This document shows positions 1 through 16,000 of a DNA stretch of 64,000 bases, one piece after another. How positions within the stretch are numbered: position 1 is the stretch's first letter; each line of letters starts with the position of its first letter. The notes under the pieces are model-generated. The model saw only the letters and a program-made list of their open reading frames with translations. It made no database searches and was not told the origin of the DNA. Location of the stretch: contig WARS01000009.1 in NCBI GenBank assembly GCA_008933995.1, positions 3,442,001-3,506,000 of the forward strand, given 5' to 3'. Position numbers and translations under genes: made by a program. The DNA comes from Datnioides undecimradiatus (taxonomy: Eukaryota > Chordata > Actinopteri > Lobotiformes > Datnioididae).

Positions 1-939
1 ACTTATACAAACTGTAAAAACTTGCTACAGTCTGGTTTAAAGTAACTTTCAGAAGAGCCTGGTCATCATTTCAGGGCAGTGTGGGAGGCTATAATAAGAT
101 CAGGTTGAGTGAACGGAGGTTCGTTATGTATTGGTGCTACTTGGCATGAAGCATTTTCTACTTTTAACAGAATTGAGACAATAGTATACGCTCTCCAAAA
201 TAATGCAATCTGTGCCATGGGGTCTGCAGACGCTACGCTGCAGTTTATATATCTTGCACTGGTCAGCTAGACACGCTGGATTGCAATATGGCACAACCTG
301 AGATACAAAAATCAGCAGTGGAAGCTCGTGGGTTAAATGAACATTGAGCAAAGCCAAGACAAGGGAAACTGTGCTAAAGGAAATGTGGGTTTAATCCATG
401 AAGCATCAACAGATGTAACAAATCATGTCAATGATGGTCTCAAAAGATTTATATGGCAATAAATTAGCTTGGTGCATATATTGTTGCTCCTATGAATCAG
501 ACATTTTGATTTAATTTTGAATCATCAAAACACAACCTGGTATATATGTAGTACTGTTAAGTGGTCATTTCTATCAATTCAGAGGAAACTTTTAATAAAT
601 CATTAGGAAACAGTTTTTTTATGCTTTTATTTTGACAGCTGGAGAGCAACAGGAAGGGTTGGGGAGATGAACCCAGCTTTTGGTTAGGGTTAGTGACCCT
701 TGGCCACTTTGGTACAGAAGCACCCTTGAACCATTGTACACTTGACCAGGTAAGCTTCTGGGGTGCCCAGGTTATGGGAAATCACTTCACCAGATTTATT
801 TGACACAGTGTGTAGTCATCAGGCACTGCATTGTCCAATCACAAACATACAAATTCAGATTATTGCAGCGTTTTGACAAGCAAAAAACATTGAGAACCAT
901 CACTGACGACTTGCATGTTTGTGGTTCTGCGGCACTAAC
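1..939 (-). other. pld5 intron 2 (partial)
   Basis: This sequence is downstream of pld5 exon 2 on the minus strand. No further PLD5 exon and no other coding signal was recognised. The 77-codon frame at 124-357 matches nothing I know and has no splice context. Confidence 0.7.
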
Positions 940-1076
940 CTGCAGTTCTTGCTGCAGTTCTCCTCTGTGATCCCGTCCTCATCTTCGTCCCAGATGTCCA
1001 CAGCTGAGAAGATCAAAGCCACAAGTACGGCGAAGCAGCACACCAAGGCAAAGATCACAATGCACTTCTGCTGAGA
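940..1076 (-). CDS. pld5: pld5 coding exon 2 (transmembrane exon)
   Basis: This 137-nt exon has a pyrimidine-rich acceptor (ccctgtcttgcag) before 1,076 and a donor gttagt after 940. It begins in phase 0 and ends two bases into a codon. It encodes a hydrophobic stretch of about 21 residues (CIVIFALVCCFAVLVALIF) and then an acidic lumenal segment with two cysteines. Compared with mammalian PLD5 the membrane segment is almost unchanged. Confidence 0.93.
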
Positions 1077-4000
1077 CTGCAAGACAGGGAAGGAGAACAA
1101 CATTGATTTCCACTGTGTGTTTTCTAATCTTCAACACAACTGTAAAAACAAGGCCAAAGTGCCCCAACCTTGGCTCCTATTAGCTGGCTGATTTAATGCA
1201 CAGCTCAGCAGGTCATAACATGTAATAGACGGGAATCTAACACAAACATGGAGAAGGTCTTTGACCTCATAAATTCAGGCTTTCATATAAAACCATGAGG
1301 CAGGAATGATGGGAATAGAGGAACGAGAGAAGAAAGACAGTATGGAGCAAGGATTGAGATACAAAGAAAACTGATCAATAGAAATGATCAATAGAAACAT
1401 ACTAAAAAAACATTTTGCACTTATTTTGATCCATTAACATTGAATAACATGCATAAGGTCCAAATGATCTCATGGGGATAAGAAGGAGGTGAGGGTCAGC
1501 ATGTCCTATAGGGGCAGCGAGGATGTGAAGGAGACTAACTCACAGCTGTTACTCATCCACCAACTCCCTTCAGTCCATCTGTCCACTGGCCCACCAGGTA
1601 ATTAAGAGGTTTTCACCAGTAAAACATGAAAACACCAGACAAACATCTCTTTGTTTTGCATCATCAAAATTTACAATGTTCTAGCCTGTATAGTATATTT
1701 CTATTGCATTTTCTGTCAATATTGCAGATTAAATGTTATTATAATTATGTTTTTCCTGACAAATTTAGTCAGATTTAACTTTCTGCGGCAGGCAAAATCA
1801 ATTAGGTAACATCAAAATTGGTATCAGGGAACAAAAGCACAAATATCCACACCCACATGTGTTTTTGGCTCACGTACCGGAGACCAGTTATGTGAAAGAA
1901 AATACAATATCCGTAACTCATCAGTCAAACACCCCCTCTGGCTGCAAATTTACTCTCCAGTATCCATTATTCCTGACAGGGGGTGGGAAAGTGTTCCTGC
2001 TTCATGCCATGACTATCTCCAAGGGGATTTGTGGACATTAAGGGCACACTCAATGAAAACAAATATCACAACTGTGCATTACAGCGGATTAATGAAACAA
2101 GATTTTTGCACTTACAGCAGTTTTAAATGTGCCAACGGTAAATATAAATGAGCCTCAGATTCAGCAGGATAGGAAGCGTTACCTGTTCAGGGATTTCCTC
2201 TTCAAATCTAGCAAGTGTTTTAATTATTTAGAGAATTATAGGTTAATTTGAGGTAAATATAGGTTATTCTGTACATTTTTAATGTTTAATTATGTTTAAT
2301 GTCACATGCTTCCACTAGATAATCTCTGCATTTACAGTCTACTCTGTAACACCCGAGCCTTGAGCAGGTTAATTTCATCTCAGCTGAAACTGACTCACAG
2401 GGACTCTGTGTGGCTCTTAAGTGCAACTTTAGCTCGGGTCATTTACATTTTGTGAAGCTCTGCTGAGGCTCTGCTATAACACAGGAGCTGGAAAACAGAA
2501 TCTGTTTTTCCAGCAAATGTGTTTTCATATTCTTGTGCCACACAAGAGTTTTTGGACACTTTAAAGTTAACGAAATGTGATGATTAAATGTTAATTAGGT
2601 AAACAGTTATGCCTTGTGCTTTGAGTTAGCGTTTACCTTCTGAATATTCAACTTTAACCAAGTGCTTTGAGCACCTACACCTAAACCAAATCTGAAAAAT
2701 CATTAATTATGCTCTGGAGGAGGTATTAAAGGGAAAATTAATTAAACAGATATTTCCAGCATAAATAATATGTATACTATTGATAAAGATGTAGCATTAT
2801 GGTCTTAATGTATTTGCTGTTGCAAGTTAGTTGTATATTAATTTATGTGTAATTGTGTTGTTTCTGTTCATACTGTTCATTTAGACCTACGATACTTGTT
2901 TAACTAATGATTTTTGGTCCCACTGTAAAAATACAATCATTATCGATCAATACAAATGTGTCTTCCCTGCTATGACATGTCAAAATGTTGCAGTGAAAAA
3001 AGATCTATTAGGCATCGCTGCTGGAAAACTGAGACGTGAGTATTGATTACTACTTGATACTGTAGTCTTTATTATACTATACTAGTCAGTGATACAAATA
3101 CAACCTCTAATACCTATTTTAAGAATGTAAACAGAGTGTCATTATTATACAATTATATTTTTTTCATATTAATTAATATTTTTATGAAACCCAGACTGAA
3201 AATGAACAGCACAGTACACTGAGTGTATCTACTGCAGGCCCAGCGTGTCCTCATAGTGTCATAATAGTGTGAGATGCTTATGTGCAGTAGATTTGACCCA
3301 CTTACTGGGACACACCCCAACTATTTGTAAAACAATAACAAATGTATCCTGATCCCATTGAAACCCGCCAGAAGAGCCAAAACTAATTATCCTTGAACAC
3401 TGCAGAACATTAGCACAGTCAGCGAGACTCCACTCATCATCCTCAGAGACAAATCTCATGTCATACGCCATCGACCTCCGTGACACAAAGCCCTGGTTAT
3501 TTTATTGTGTTTATTGTAGCTAAACACGTTCGTGCCCATAAGTTCTCATGTGGGAATTAAATTAATCTACCAGCCAGTCAATGGAGTGTCCCCAGTGGAG
3601 TCCCAGAGACCCTGGCAGGGATATTCGGCTTCACACTCTCATCCTCACACAACCATCTGTCTGAGCTGATGTCTGACACGGGAATACTGTTTTCTCTTTC
3701 CTGGCAACACTGGTGGGTGGAATATTATATTCATTTCCTGTGTGCAGCCAGAGTCCGCTCTACCAACCTGCTCACTCTCAGTCTTGTGTGTCTCATACTG
3801 GTACTGGTGACAGCAGCATGAAGGTTAGAGTAATGACCTCCTGGCCATAAGGCAACTGGTTCACATCCACAGACCTGATTGGAAAAATGTAGGTGAAATA
3901 AAAGAGAAACATTCATCTCTACCTCTGAACATCTGCTGCAAAAGTACCCCGGGCACTTAACTAAAGCTTGCTCAGCAAACCCTTGCAGGATAAATGGAGG

Positions 4001-7000
4001 TTAAATCCAATCTGTCACTCATCAGGCTGGACCTTACACCGGATGTGCTGCAATAAAAGCACTATGGATGAAGGTCTACCTGCAAGAGACTCGAGCACAG
4101 CATGCTTCTCATATTTCCTACCAGCTGCTGCATTCACATGTTGTCAGATGTGCGCAGCGGATATATGAAGAGGCCAGACACAAAGTGTTCACTGGGGACA
4201 GTGTTACCTGACACCAGAGCACAGCTTTGGGATCAATACACCTTCAATTACAGGAAGTAATTTGCCATAGTGTAACTGTTTAGAAGTAAACGGGCTCTGG
4301 TTAAATGTCATAAAAAGGAGAAAAAAAAAAGTTAAATACAGTGATAAAATAAAATAAATTTACCTCAGCTGCACTGAGTCTCATATTAAGCCTGCCTCTA
4401 CATGAATTTCTTGAACTAAATGTATTTCCTGGGTAGCACTGCTACTTATCCTACGTTATTGCCTCCTCACTGTGAACTGGGCACTGAAGCAGTCGGCCAG
4501 TATCTATAACTTTAAGCATTTGAATCCCAGTCGGCTCTTCTCTTTGTGAATCCGCATTTTCATGAGGCCTGTTTGCAGTTAATTACAGCAAGAAATGCCA
4601 GAAAATTCCAATTTGAAGCAAAATTAGCCTTGAGTGACTTGCAAAAAAAAAAAAAAAGTCATAGATAACATGATTTAGTGAGACTGCTCTTCGGCTGTTT
4701 TAAAAAGCTCCCTAGAGTCCATCTAAAAAGAGGCAGTGCAAGGTGGATGGATCCATGCCAGACTCCACACACACACAAACAAATACACTGTTTCACTTTC
4801 TTTGCACACGCAGGCAGGGGTGAAGGCCAGGCCAGAGAGGGCGGATGTTTATATCCTCGGATCAGAGGCAGAACTTTTAAACTGTCGGCCCTTGCGCTCT
4901 CTGCAACTCCCTGCCAAACCTGTAAATTGTTTTGAGTCTGCCCTCTGCCATCCCTTGAAGGATTGGGACCTTCTTCTCATCTACAAGTGAGATGGAAAAC
5001 TGTGCAGAGTGAGTTTGAGAGCAGGCAGTGCAGTGATTGTGTAAAGACGGCTCTCTTTTTCCAGTGTACCACAGTGTTGTGTGCTGCTATGTCACACGTA
5101 ATAGTGTGCGTGCTGAAGCAAAACAGAAGGACAGGAGAAATGTTGCAGGGTGCTTGCCGGTTCGTGAGTATGATACAGTCATGAAGTCATGTGGCCCCTC
5201 TGGCTTTGGAAGCACATTTAAGGAAATTCTAAGTGCCCCTACAGAGAAAGCAGAATTAGATTCTCTGCAGTACAGCCTGAGTAAAGTGTCAGGGGCCCAA
5301 TTATCCTCTTATGAGTGTTTCCTCTTTCTCAATACATTGTGAGAACAAGGATCCCTGCTGCTCTGAGGGAAAGAGAGGAGAACATCGCAACAGAAGTCTG
5401 GGAGAACTGTGAGAACACATCCAGGTCTAGTTTGTCTCATGAGCGCTTGGGGCTCTGCAGATGTTGTGTGGATGGTAGGAGGACGGGTGGAGCACAAGAT
5501 CACCATGAGGCTGGTGCCAGGGTGAGTAGCGCAGCCAGTTTCCATCCATGCAGACAGATGTTTGCAAAGGAGAGAAGAGCGAGAAAAGGAAAAGGAAAAG
5601 AGGAAATAGTTGTGGCTTTTGTCATTGTGTTGGATGGAGAGTGTAGCATGACGCATGACTGGGCCAGGCCTGTTAATTAAACACTGGGTTAGAGCAGCCA
5701 ATACTGCACAGGACACTGAATAACTATCCAACATTGTGCTAGTGCTCTTTCACCATATTCTTAGACGAGATAACCAAACTTAATAAAACACAAATACCAG
5801 CCGTCCAGGCTATTGTGGACTTAAGAGCAGATGTTAAAAGGTTGAATACAGTGGTGATGTAAAACCTTTACATTATATATAGATGCCTATTTTCCAGTTA
5901 CAATGTATATGTATGTGTTTCTGTGCGCTCTCATCTCTTGTTCTTTGTTTTGTCGTTGTTTGCAATTGCTTTCAACTGTCATGTTTCTGTCTGGTCATGT
6001 GACTGCCTCCCATTTTAAAGCCCTGTTGAAGTCATGCAGTCTGAAGAAGTGAAGATCATTGGACAGCAGCCGACACATGACCTTTGCTAACAACATAAAA
6101 CTAACCTACTGTACTTGGATCAGGTCATCTAGCTGCTGCCTGGGCCTTGACACCACTTATTTCATGCACAAAGGGATCTTTAACAAGCCATAGCCACCAA
6201 TCTCTTCCTCTGCAGCTGGTGGTTTATGTGCACAAGGTACATTTTGAGATGGTCGCCTTGAGAATTGCTTTCACTGTGTCTTAAAGTTCAATCTCTGTTG
6301 CCTTGGTTTGCCTATGAGACAAATATGTGACCTACAAATGTAACTGACTCACTACTAGATGATTAGTGTTTAGAATGAAGTGTATCATGGAGTGTTCAGA
6401 AAATGAATTTTCATCCTGTGTAATTGGGGAGACTTTGGCCAGTGGACCAATTACGGCCGCTTCTTCCCTCAGCTCTTGTGATCCACTGGACCACTGGACC
6501 AATGTCTCGCTGAACACCAGGTTTACAAATGCTGCATACTGCAAAATACAGACTCAGCTGTGATCGGCTTAATCAGCATTTTGTTGATTTTTTGGCTGGC
6601 GTGTGACAGACATTGCTGAAAGTACACTATCGCTTTTAGGGAGGGTTAAGCAACATCACTCCAAATAAAGCTGCACATCATTATATAAGATTGGGAGAAA
6701 TCAGTGTACACACATCAAGAAATAATCTCCACAGAACGCCTATGCATGCAGATCACTTGTCTCCATGCTATCTGGACACTTGAGGTGTTGAGTGTATATT
6801 GGCAAACCTCTGCTCCGAACTGTTACCTCCTCTTTCCCCTCTTTGCCGCTTCCTTCCAAGGTTTAATCACATTTGTGATGAGCAAAGTGTCCTGAGAGAA
6901 AAAGAAAAAAACACATGTCGCCCTGTTTTTGGCTCATCCTACAGGCAAAAGCAGATGGTGCACACAGCTGGCGGAAACCTGACGACAGCTAATCACGCTA

Positions 7001-10000
7001 ACAGCGACAATATGCACACAATACATCTCTCATCTTAGGTCCTCCAGTTTGATGCATATAAACACACGTGTGCATGGACACCCACTTGCACCTGGGGTAC
7101 CAGCCAAAACAGCAAATGACAATATTATTCAACCTTTCCTCATCTGATTGACAGTTGATGAACTGTTAATGACTTAGTTGTAAAGGTGATGAGCATACTT
7201 CAGCCTTGTTCTGTAACAGAGAGGGACACTCTCTGGTTTATGTGCATCCTATGAGCGAATGGATGAATGAAAACAATCTGGTTTTGATTTTATAAGATGA
7301 CGCTGTCTAATTTGACAAGTTCAATATGTGCAACGTTCAATTAATGCTCCTCTGTCAGATTCAATTCTTAACAATTACAAGTAAAGAGGGATCAGTGACA
7401 GCTATCATCTCAATATGTGGCTGTGTGTTTTCAGTGAGTGCAGCTGAGCAGGAAGTGAAGCAGCCTGTACCCTACGTGCATGAGTGAGTGAAGTGAATAT
7501 ACATTAGAGGAGTTAAAAGAAAATCCATCCAAAAGCACGAATCCTGTGGATCGGGAGCCAAACACAGATAGTATAATGGCACAGAAGGATATTTCTAACA
7601 CAACTACAATCGTCCTTTGATAGAGAAAACCTTTCATCTGTCCAAAACGTCATCTGCGGCTGTCAGATTTTGGTGTTGGTCCATCAGTACCAGAGAACAA
7701 TGGCTTCTTTATAGGCTCTCCTTTCTGCACCGTTCAACGTTTCACACATTTATGCTAAGCTGCAACAGCAACGGCAAATCTAAACAGTGCTCAGTGCAAC
7801 AAAGCTATTAGACATCTTTCAGTTGCGCTGCAGTTTTCCATTCTTCTAAAAAAAACCAAACAATACCAACTGGCAACTCCACTTATTAAGTAAGGTTAAA
7901 GCTTCTCAGGAATTTTAATGGGGATATTAATTTCAGTTTCATTTTAACCTGAAGCCAAAACAAGTTGGGTTCGCACTTGATGAAAGGGGTTGAGTCTTGC
8001 GGTAGACACGTATCATAGGTCTTGCCGCCTCAATAGCTGCCATAGCCTTTGATGTGTAGCGATATTCCTGATGAATAACACGTCAACTTCGGTTTTCATA
8101 GATTTGAATATTGCCTACACTTACTTCAATAGCAGTGGAACAGACAACTTCAAGCGTATGTTTTCCATGTTGTTCTCAGCCTGCATTCACAGATGTTCAC
8201 AGATCACAGATGTACTGTTTAGAAAATGGAGAAATCATTATTCCAGTGATGTGTCAGCCACAGATGTACACTGCACTGATATCAAAAATTAAAATCACCC
8301 CCTCAAAGCAAATTTAAAAAGTAATGATACTTGGAGGGGAAAGGAGTTGGGAACCGAGGATACAGCTTAATATCTGGACTGTACTATATTATCTACCTGC
8401 ATTCTGTTCTATGTATCTGTATCTATGGATTAAGACTTTGAGCCTGAGTTTGTGCTTTCAGGTGATGTATAATGTGTGACCTGCTGTGCTTTGTCTCCTC
8501 CACACGAGAAAAGCACTTGTATGGCTATTCATCTGGAAGTGTCATCATCCTATTCAACATGTCTGTTTCTTCACAGCAGGGATCTGGAGGAGCAGTTGCA
8601 GAGGAAAAAGGATGATGAAACACAGTCCACACTCGCACCTCATAGCTGCCTGGTGCAACTGCAGGCCTGGCTTCAGCACCGAACTACACCATCAACTAAT
8701 TTCTCACAATCAAGCAACGCTCACGTGAAGTTAAACGAATGCAATGTGACTAAACTGCAGCAAAAAAAAGATAAAGGTGAAACTTTTGTGTCTTTTTTAG
8801 TTTTGACATTAATTTTCATTTCTAAAAACACAAACTGGTGCAGCAATGTTGTGTGAAAAAGGGAAGAACTGTTTTGTTTATAATGCTACAAGTATTATTG
8901 TATATAATCTGGCTTTACACTGCTTGCTCATGTGACGTGTGCAAACAACTGCATTTCCTCGAATGGCCACTTGAGTTTGGCTCCAAAAGTAAGTCACTCC
9001 ATCTAAACTTGGATATTAAAATGCAATTTTACTGCAGGAGTAATCATGTTTACAACCAAAAAACAGTTTTCCTTATGATGGCTGTACAGAGGGTTAATGT
9101 TTTGTAACTAAATTGTTTGAGCTTTCATGATTGATGATTGATTTTCATATTTTAGGAATAGCCACCAGTTAGGCGAAGCCAGCCATGGCCAGTCTCTGAG
9201 TTCAAGGCCACTGCTACCACAACAGCCTCCATCACCACTGTTTGGTTAACATCATTTGTTGTTTAGTAGCGTCGTACATCCTGGGCCTGAGAGCTTTTAC
9301 TGAACATGATCCACTCGTGTTTCACTCTCTCATTTCTCTGTCTCATGGAATGAATGAAGTAAAAAGCGATAATAACCAGACCAGTTTGTAATTAGACACT
9401 GTTGTTCTAATATGGTTGCAGTAGGGTTGTAGCTCTTACTCCTATGCACACATACACAATATATGTAGTGTATGTGAATGTGTGTGTCCTTGTGTGCACT
9501 TTGCTTTTGTACAGTTGCTTCTGAATGCCAGAGGTGCAGAATGAGTGACAGTAAGAGAGCAATATCACATGCTCTGCCTGTAACTGCTGAGGAGGCAAGT
9601 CTCTTTGTGTGTGTATGCATATATATACGTGTGTGTGTGTGTGTGTGTATACGTGTGTATGCCTTGATGCTCAGGGTAAAATGCTGGGAACGCAGTTCAT
9701 TTCCAATAAACTGTCTGGCTGCTCTCTCTCTCTCACTTGCCGTCTCTCTTTAGCTCTGTGTAATGCGTTGAGCCAAATTTCATAAAGATATACTTGTCAT
9801 TATACTGTGTTTACTGCCCAAGTCTGTGTCCTGTCTCCTCTGTGTATTCCTGTCTCCGTTTCTCCTCTCTCCTTTTTGTGGATTCACTTTATCCTTATCA
9901 GTCCAGGCATCACAAATAAAAGAAGTCTATATCTTAAGAAAAAAGTCACATTTTCCTGTTTGGTTTTTCAGGTTCTTGATAAGTGGAAACTGCATTCAAT

Positions 10001-13000
10001 CCTCCTTGGTCAGAAATATCTATAATTTGGAAAAAGGCTATTTCACTTCCTGGCCACTTTCACTTGAGCCAGTTAGCTCAGCATGAAGACAAAACATGGG
10101 GGGAAACAACAAACCTTTGTCCAAAGCTAGCAAAATCAGTACTTCCAAAGCACACAATGGACATAATATACCTACAAAAATGACAATTTTAAAAATTTTC
10201 ACAACAAATCGCTACACAAATTTAGATCCTGCCCCTCTGCAGGCTCAGAAAAGCTGCCTATCATATGTAAGCATGTACCATTTGCTCTCCCTAGTGTAAA
10301 GTCAACTATGTCAACTCTGCAAGAAACTGGCCCCTTTTTCTGTGGTGCTTTGCATGCAAGTTAGAAATCTCATGTTAAACCTCAAAGTAGACCTTCAGAC
10401 AACCATCACAAACATCAGACACACTGAGAGGTTTTCGTCCAAATGTTGACGTCAATGCAACCAAAAACTCTGCTTCCTGTGATCGTCCCCTTGACTCTGT
10501 CTTGTTGCGCTATAGATCCGTCTTTACAGGAAGAGATGCTGTCCTGACAAAGAGCTAAATGACTTTATCCTAGATTCTAATACTCCTCTTCATTAGGTGT
10601 CATAAGTCTTTTATTAGTGCCTGAGATCAAGGTGAAAGTGAGATTTTACTCCAGGCTGTAAGGTGTCTGCGAGCAAGACTGTCCCCAGGAAATTCATTAA
10701 AGCTGAAATGAAGGATGTTAAAGAGACACTGAAAGACACTGACAACGCCATGCACTTGATTAGTAAGCTCTAAATGTATGAAATGTTTATGTTTAAGGGA
10801 GAAATCTTGGTTTAAAATGAAAGCCTGAGCAACAGAAAGGACAAAGGATGCTGGTCACTCTGCTTCTGAAAGGCTGAGTACGCACACAGGTGATAGACAT
10901 AGAAAGCAATGGAGACTGACAGGAGAGTGGCAGCTGGGTTGGACCTTGGTAACTTGAATGACATTGGTGCACAATAGAAAATGCATTTGTAAATTCCTGT
11001 GTATACTCTTTTTACATTTTAAATTATAAGTTTAAGACAGAAAGTATCAGCTGTGTGACTTGTAAACACTGAATTGAGGAGGCAGGAAGGCTGGAATATG
11101 TGTTTGTCCCCGGAGTATCATTGATTAGCATTAGGGCTTTGTTAGCCGATGAGCACTGTGTGTTCAGACAGTACAAGTATGAGGTCAGTTTAGAGATCAA
11201 ACAAGACAAATCTGCAAACTTGAGTGAAATATTGCTGTTTAAACTAATGCTCTATGAATCTGTGTACAGAGGAGAAGAAAAAGGAGTGTTCCGGGTGAGT
11301 TCAGTTGGAGGCCGAGCTTAAAACAATTACGCACACTCTGGCTCACTACACCATCCGTGCACTCATTTCAAAGATTTCACCATCCATCATAGAGACGGGA
11401 GAGACGGGAGGAAAAGAAAAACACCTGGCTCTCTTTATCTTAGGAACGACGCTGTGCTGCTCCAGTCGTGCTGTCACAGCTTGTCACCTTTGAGCCACTG
11501 CCTGCTCCTGCCTTATGGAAAATGACATCGAGTGCTCCCCTCCAGAGGAACAGCGGGCTCTTAGTTCATCTCACCGACTGTCTGCTCGAGTCTCCTGAGT
11601 GAACCCAGGGCTCCAAGTGCTCTGCCAGCCGGATGAGCAGTCAAACACATCTGCGCTTACTCAAGCACAATCTCAGCAGCTTTATAAGGATGTCACTGCA
11701 TAATAATAGGGCTCGCCTTCACAGAGACAGAGCACCGTGTTTATGAATATTCCTTGTTGTACAGGTCAGGGGATTTTTAGTAAGATAAACGCAAGTGGCC
11801 AAAGTTGATCACAGTTCTTGGATGAAGAACAACTGATGATGAAGCCTCTTGGATGAGTCAGAAATGTCTTCAGGACTACAAAGCAAATCCAGTTGACTGT
11901 GAATTACAGAGTGCAGTAGCCGATTGGCTGACTGCCCTTTTTCCATCTCTGGTTTATTTGAAAAAGCAGTGATCATCTCAGCTTGACGCCACTGGTCAAA
12001 TAAAAGAAAGAAATGGATGACCAGATTCTTGGCGCTTGGTCTGCAATGGCTGGAAGCCCAAACATACGCGTCTTTGAAGATTTTCCACTATCAGTCTGTT
12101 TGACATCTCTGTCAAGTCTCGTCCATTGTTGGATCTTTTGTGTTGATGGCTGTGGAACAGGAACTGTTATGAAATCCTCTGGAGCCTTAAATCATTCAAC
12201 CAACAAAATGTAAGTCATAAATATATAATGTACTTGTGTATATAACAATGTCATGCTGACAAGTTAATAGTGAGCCCATATAATGTCACATCCAAAAATG
12301 TTCTGTTAGTTGGAGGTGACTGTTTTTGTTTTTGACTTGACTGATCAGGAGAAGACATTTTGGGAAATATACGTATCTGCTTTTCCTGCTGGGAGTGAGA
12401 CCACTGATCCCACTGTCATGTGCGTACACTTTCTTAGTGCCGTACTTTTGGCTTAAACATTGGAAATGTAGACAGTGGCTTAAAGGTCAGCAATGAAGCC
12501 TCCTGCAGGTAAATATGTTTCACTCTGAGCTTCACTGCAAGAGCAAGTGAAATGGATAACAAATACTACTTCAAACCTGAAGTGGCTTTGCAAAGTATTG
12601 AGCCTCCAGAACAGTGTGCAACCTTACAGGAGGGATTGGCACTATCCCACACTACTGGTGTATCCCACACTACTGGTGTTTCGATGATGGTGGTGGTGGA
12701 GAGCACTGCCTAACAGATAAGTTAAGATCTAGGTATTGTAAAGGGAACAACATGATTCACAACATTTTACACACATAAAACACCTCACATCTGTACTTTC
12801 CTAACACATTTCAATAAAGATTTTCCTGTTATGTGTCGCACGTCCCTTCATTATGCCTTTAATATTGCTCTGCTTTGCTTTATGTTAATTACGCACCGTG
12901 TCATGGTATTTTGATGTTTTTTGATCTTGCAAGCTCAGGTGTGATTAAACAAATTGAGATGCACCCAAGGGTCTGAATGGCCTTCTGCTTACAAGGCATA

Positions 13001-16000
13001 AAAATACGTTATAAGATTCTCATTTTATACAGATATTATGCAAGGACGTCTTTTTTCACAGCTTTTGTTTGTGAGTTTATATGCTTTCATGTTTAGGGTC
13101 TGATGGTGTCATTATACTTTCTTTAAAAGGCCTTTGGGACTTGCTCATAGCAAATATATAGAAAAATACAATAAATACAAACAATGTAGTAAATTGTAGC
13201 AGTGGCTGACTATTTGCCAACTTTCTTGTCTTTTTCACTTTCAGTCTGGGTTCACATATTCAACATCATTGCAGTGAATCAATAGAGCAGGAACACCATC
13301 CATCTTCAAGACAGGTACACACACAGGATTGAGGGTATGATCCGGAATACTGAGGGGGAAGAGCCAACAAATGCGAGACATTTAACTTTAATACCCTCCA
13401 CATAAAACCACATATTCACAAGTCGGGAGCATTTAACAAAATTAACTTTTCACTGTAGAGTAAAGACACAATCTATCACGCATGAAACATGTTTGTAATG
13501 AGACAGAAATCATTTTTCCACCAATTCTTCTCTCTGCTAATGTTCTTGTCTCCAAGGTCTCGTATAGTGACGCTAATGATCCCATTAAAGTGCAATTATA
13601 AATCTGTGTGCATGCAATCACATCCCAGAAGTACCTCTTTGCTTCTATCACTCTCCTCTACAACGCTGTAAAGCCAGCTGCTGTTCAGATAGCATTCACC
13701 CTTGAGATGAGCTCCTGATCATCTGTGCACTGAATATTTTCCATGAGGTACTGTGGTGCTTTCATGAAGAGCTGTTTGTTCAAGGGGAGAGAAACCTTTC
13801 ACCACTAATAATACATGTATAGCAACGTGTAATTCTCAAAATTGCATTAACTGCCACTTGAAGACAACACCACAAGCGTCAAACCCAATATTGATATATC
13901 ATCCTTTCATAAAATTAAGATTGTGAATGTGTAAGCAAACAATTATCCATTTATGCACTGAACAGACCCAGCATCATGATTCACATCAGTGTCTAATATT
14001 AACTCTTCTTTTGGCTCCATTTTGGTCTCCACCAACTCCTGAGGGCTTCACAACTTCATCTGTGAGCAGTTTGATGCTGAGCAGTTCACTGTGGGATCTT
14101 GCCTACTTTTGCAGTACATGCAGTCATATCTATTATAAAAGTATTGATTAGAGTATTATTACACTAATGAGTAAACCTCAAATTGGTAAAATTTGCCATT
14201 TTATTAAAATTAGGTAAGAATTTCGGTGCCACTTTGGCGCTGTAACTTTCAACTTCTCGTTTGATTTATTTGCTGCATCCACAAAAAAGAAGGATGCTCA
14301 CAGACACACACAGACACACATACACTCTCATCCTATTTCTTGGGGCTGACACTGATCTATTTCATGCCGTATACATCTGTTTTCTGTGCCTTGATTTAAT
14401 TTACGTGACAAATGACTTTATAAATAATACTTTAGGTGTGAATCTGTTTCGCCCATATGTTGTTGTACCTTTAAGGCTTATAAATGAAGTTGTTCTAAAC
14501 CGAATTGCTTCTGTGTGAATTAAAGACTCTATTCCTCTGCAGGAGCTAAAGGCGAGGCCATCCATCACTTCTCAAGGCGGTCTAGGGACGAGCGGGTTGG
14601 AGCTAGACAGTCCCAGCAGCTCCAGTCTCTCCCAGATTTACTCTGACAGTCATGCACCCTCACACCTACACTCTAATAAAAACTCATCAGTTCCCTCCAG
14701 CTGGGAACTGTCTCTCAATCTGTTCCTTTCCATCTCTCTGTCAGCCTCCTTTATCCCAGGATCTATTCCCCCATTCCCACTTGGGTATCAGCGGCACTGA
14801 AGGTTACCACATTGCATTGTTAAGAAGCCTGCTGAAATTATCCATCATCCAGTTTAATCTACTATGTCGTGTTTTCACAGGGGAGCCTGGGATACAGAAG
14901 CTGTGTAGCCTCTGTGTGTAATTTCTGCAGAAAACTCTCCATAGCAATGAAACCTGTAATTTATGATTTCAGTCGCAGCGCACTGGTCGCAGAGTGTTCC
15001 TGGCTGACAATCAGTTTGGACCAGACCGTAATTGATGGGCACGACAACAGGGACTGTGACTGATGCACCTTTCTGTCCAGAGAACACTAGAACTGATTGG
15101 TTTCTGTGATCTAGTGAGAATGAACCTACTGACTTTGGTGGAATGTGGGCCCACGTGTGTCCTAACCAATCAGGACTGATTAATGGCTTCACAATGGGTG
15201 TGATGAGTAATTCAGAAACTCGGTGATGGCCCGCGTACAGCTTGCATCTAGAGGTACTTAAAATGAAGAATCCAAATCACGAATAGAGCAAGGATGTTAA
15301 AAATCAGCAGTACAGAGGAAAGTTCAAAACATGACTTTCTGCAATTCTTGCACAATTATTAACGTTCAAGCACCAACACAGACACCCATGCATCATCCTT
15401 TGAAGGCCAGCTGGTTGAGGGAATGCAGCTTGTCCGTCCCTCACCATAGCTTTCAGTTGACCTTTTTCCTGACCTTTTCAATAACTGCCTTAACAGAGAA
15501 AGGTCAGTGTCTACCTCTGAAGACAAACGCCATTGCTGGCCTTGAAGCTGACCTGCAAAAGATGATATAGCACTCCTGAAGCACTGCAAGTGTTTCTGTG
15601 TGCGGAAGATGGACAGAGGGTGGAGAAAGAGAGAGAGAGAGAGGAAGGGTGAGAAGCCATGATCCTGATTCATGAAGAAAGGATCAAAACGTGACAAGAT
15701 GATGAATTTAAGCTTCTGCTGATAGAAAAAAAGACAGATCAGAAAAACAGACTTCTATCGATTCTTGAATAAAAGGAAGACGTACAGCCAGTTTTCAGTC
15801 AAACCAAATTGACGTTTTAGCACCTTTGTTACATTTTAAGAAATGATGGAGGTAATTCTGCATTTATATGCGTGTTCTGTCATCTCCTGAAAGTGCCCTG
15901 CCTTTTAATACCCGAGGTGAGGACAGGAGCACACTTTTGTGGCCTCTGCAAGAGGTCCCAGGAGTTGTACATGACTTTCATCCTGCATGTGTGAACAGTC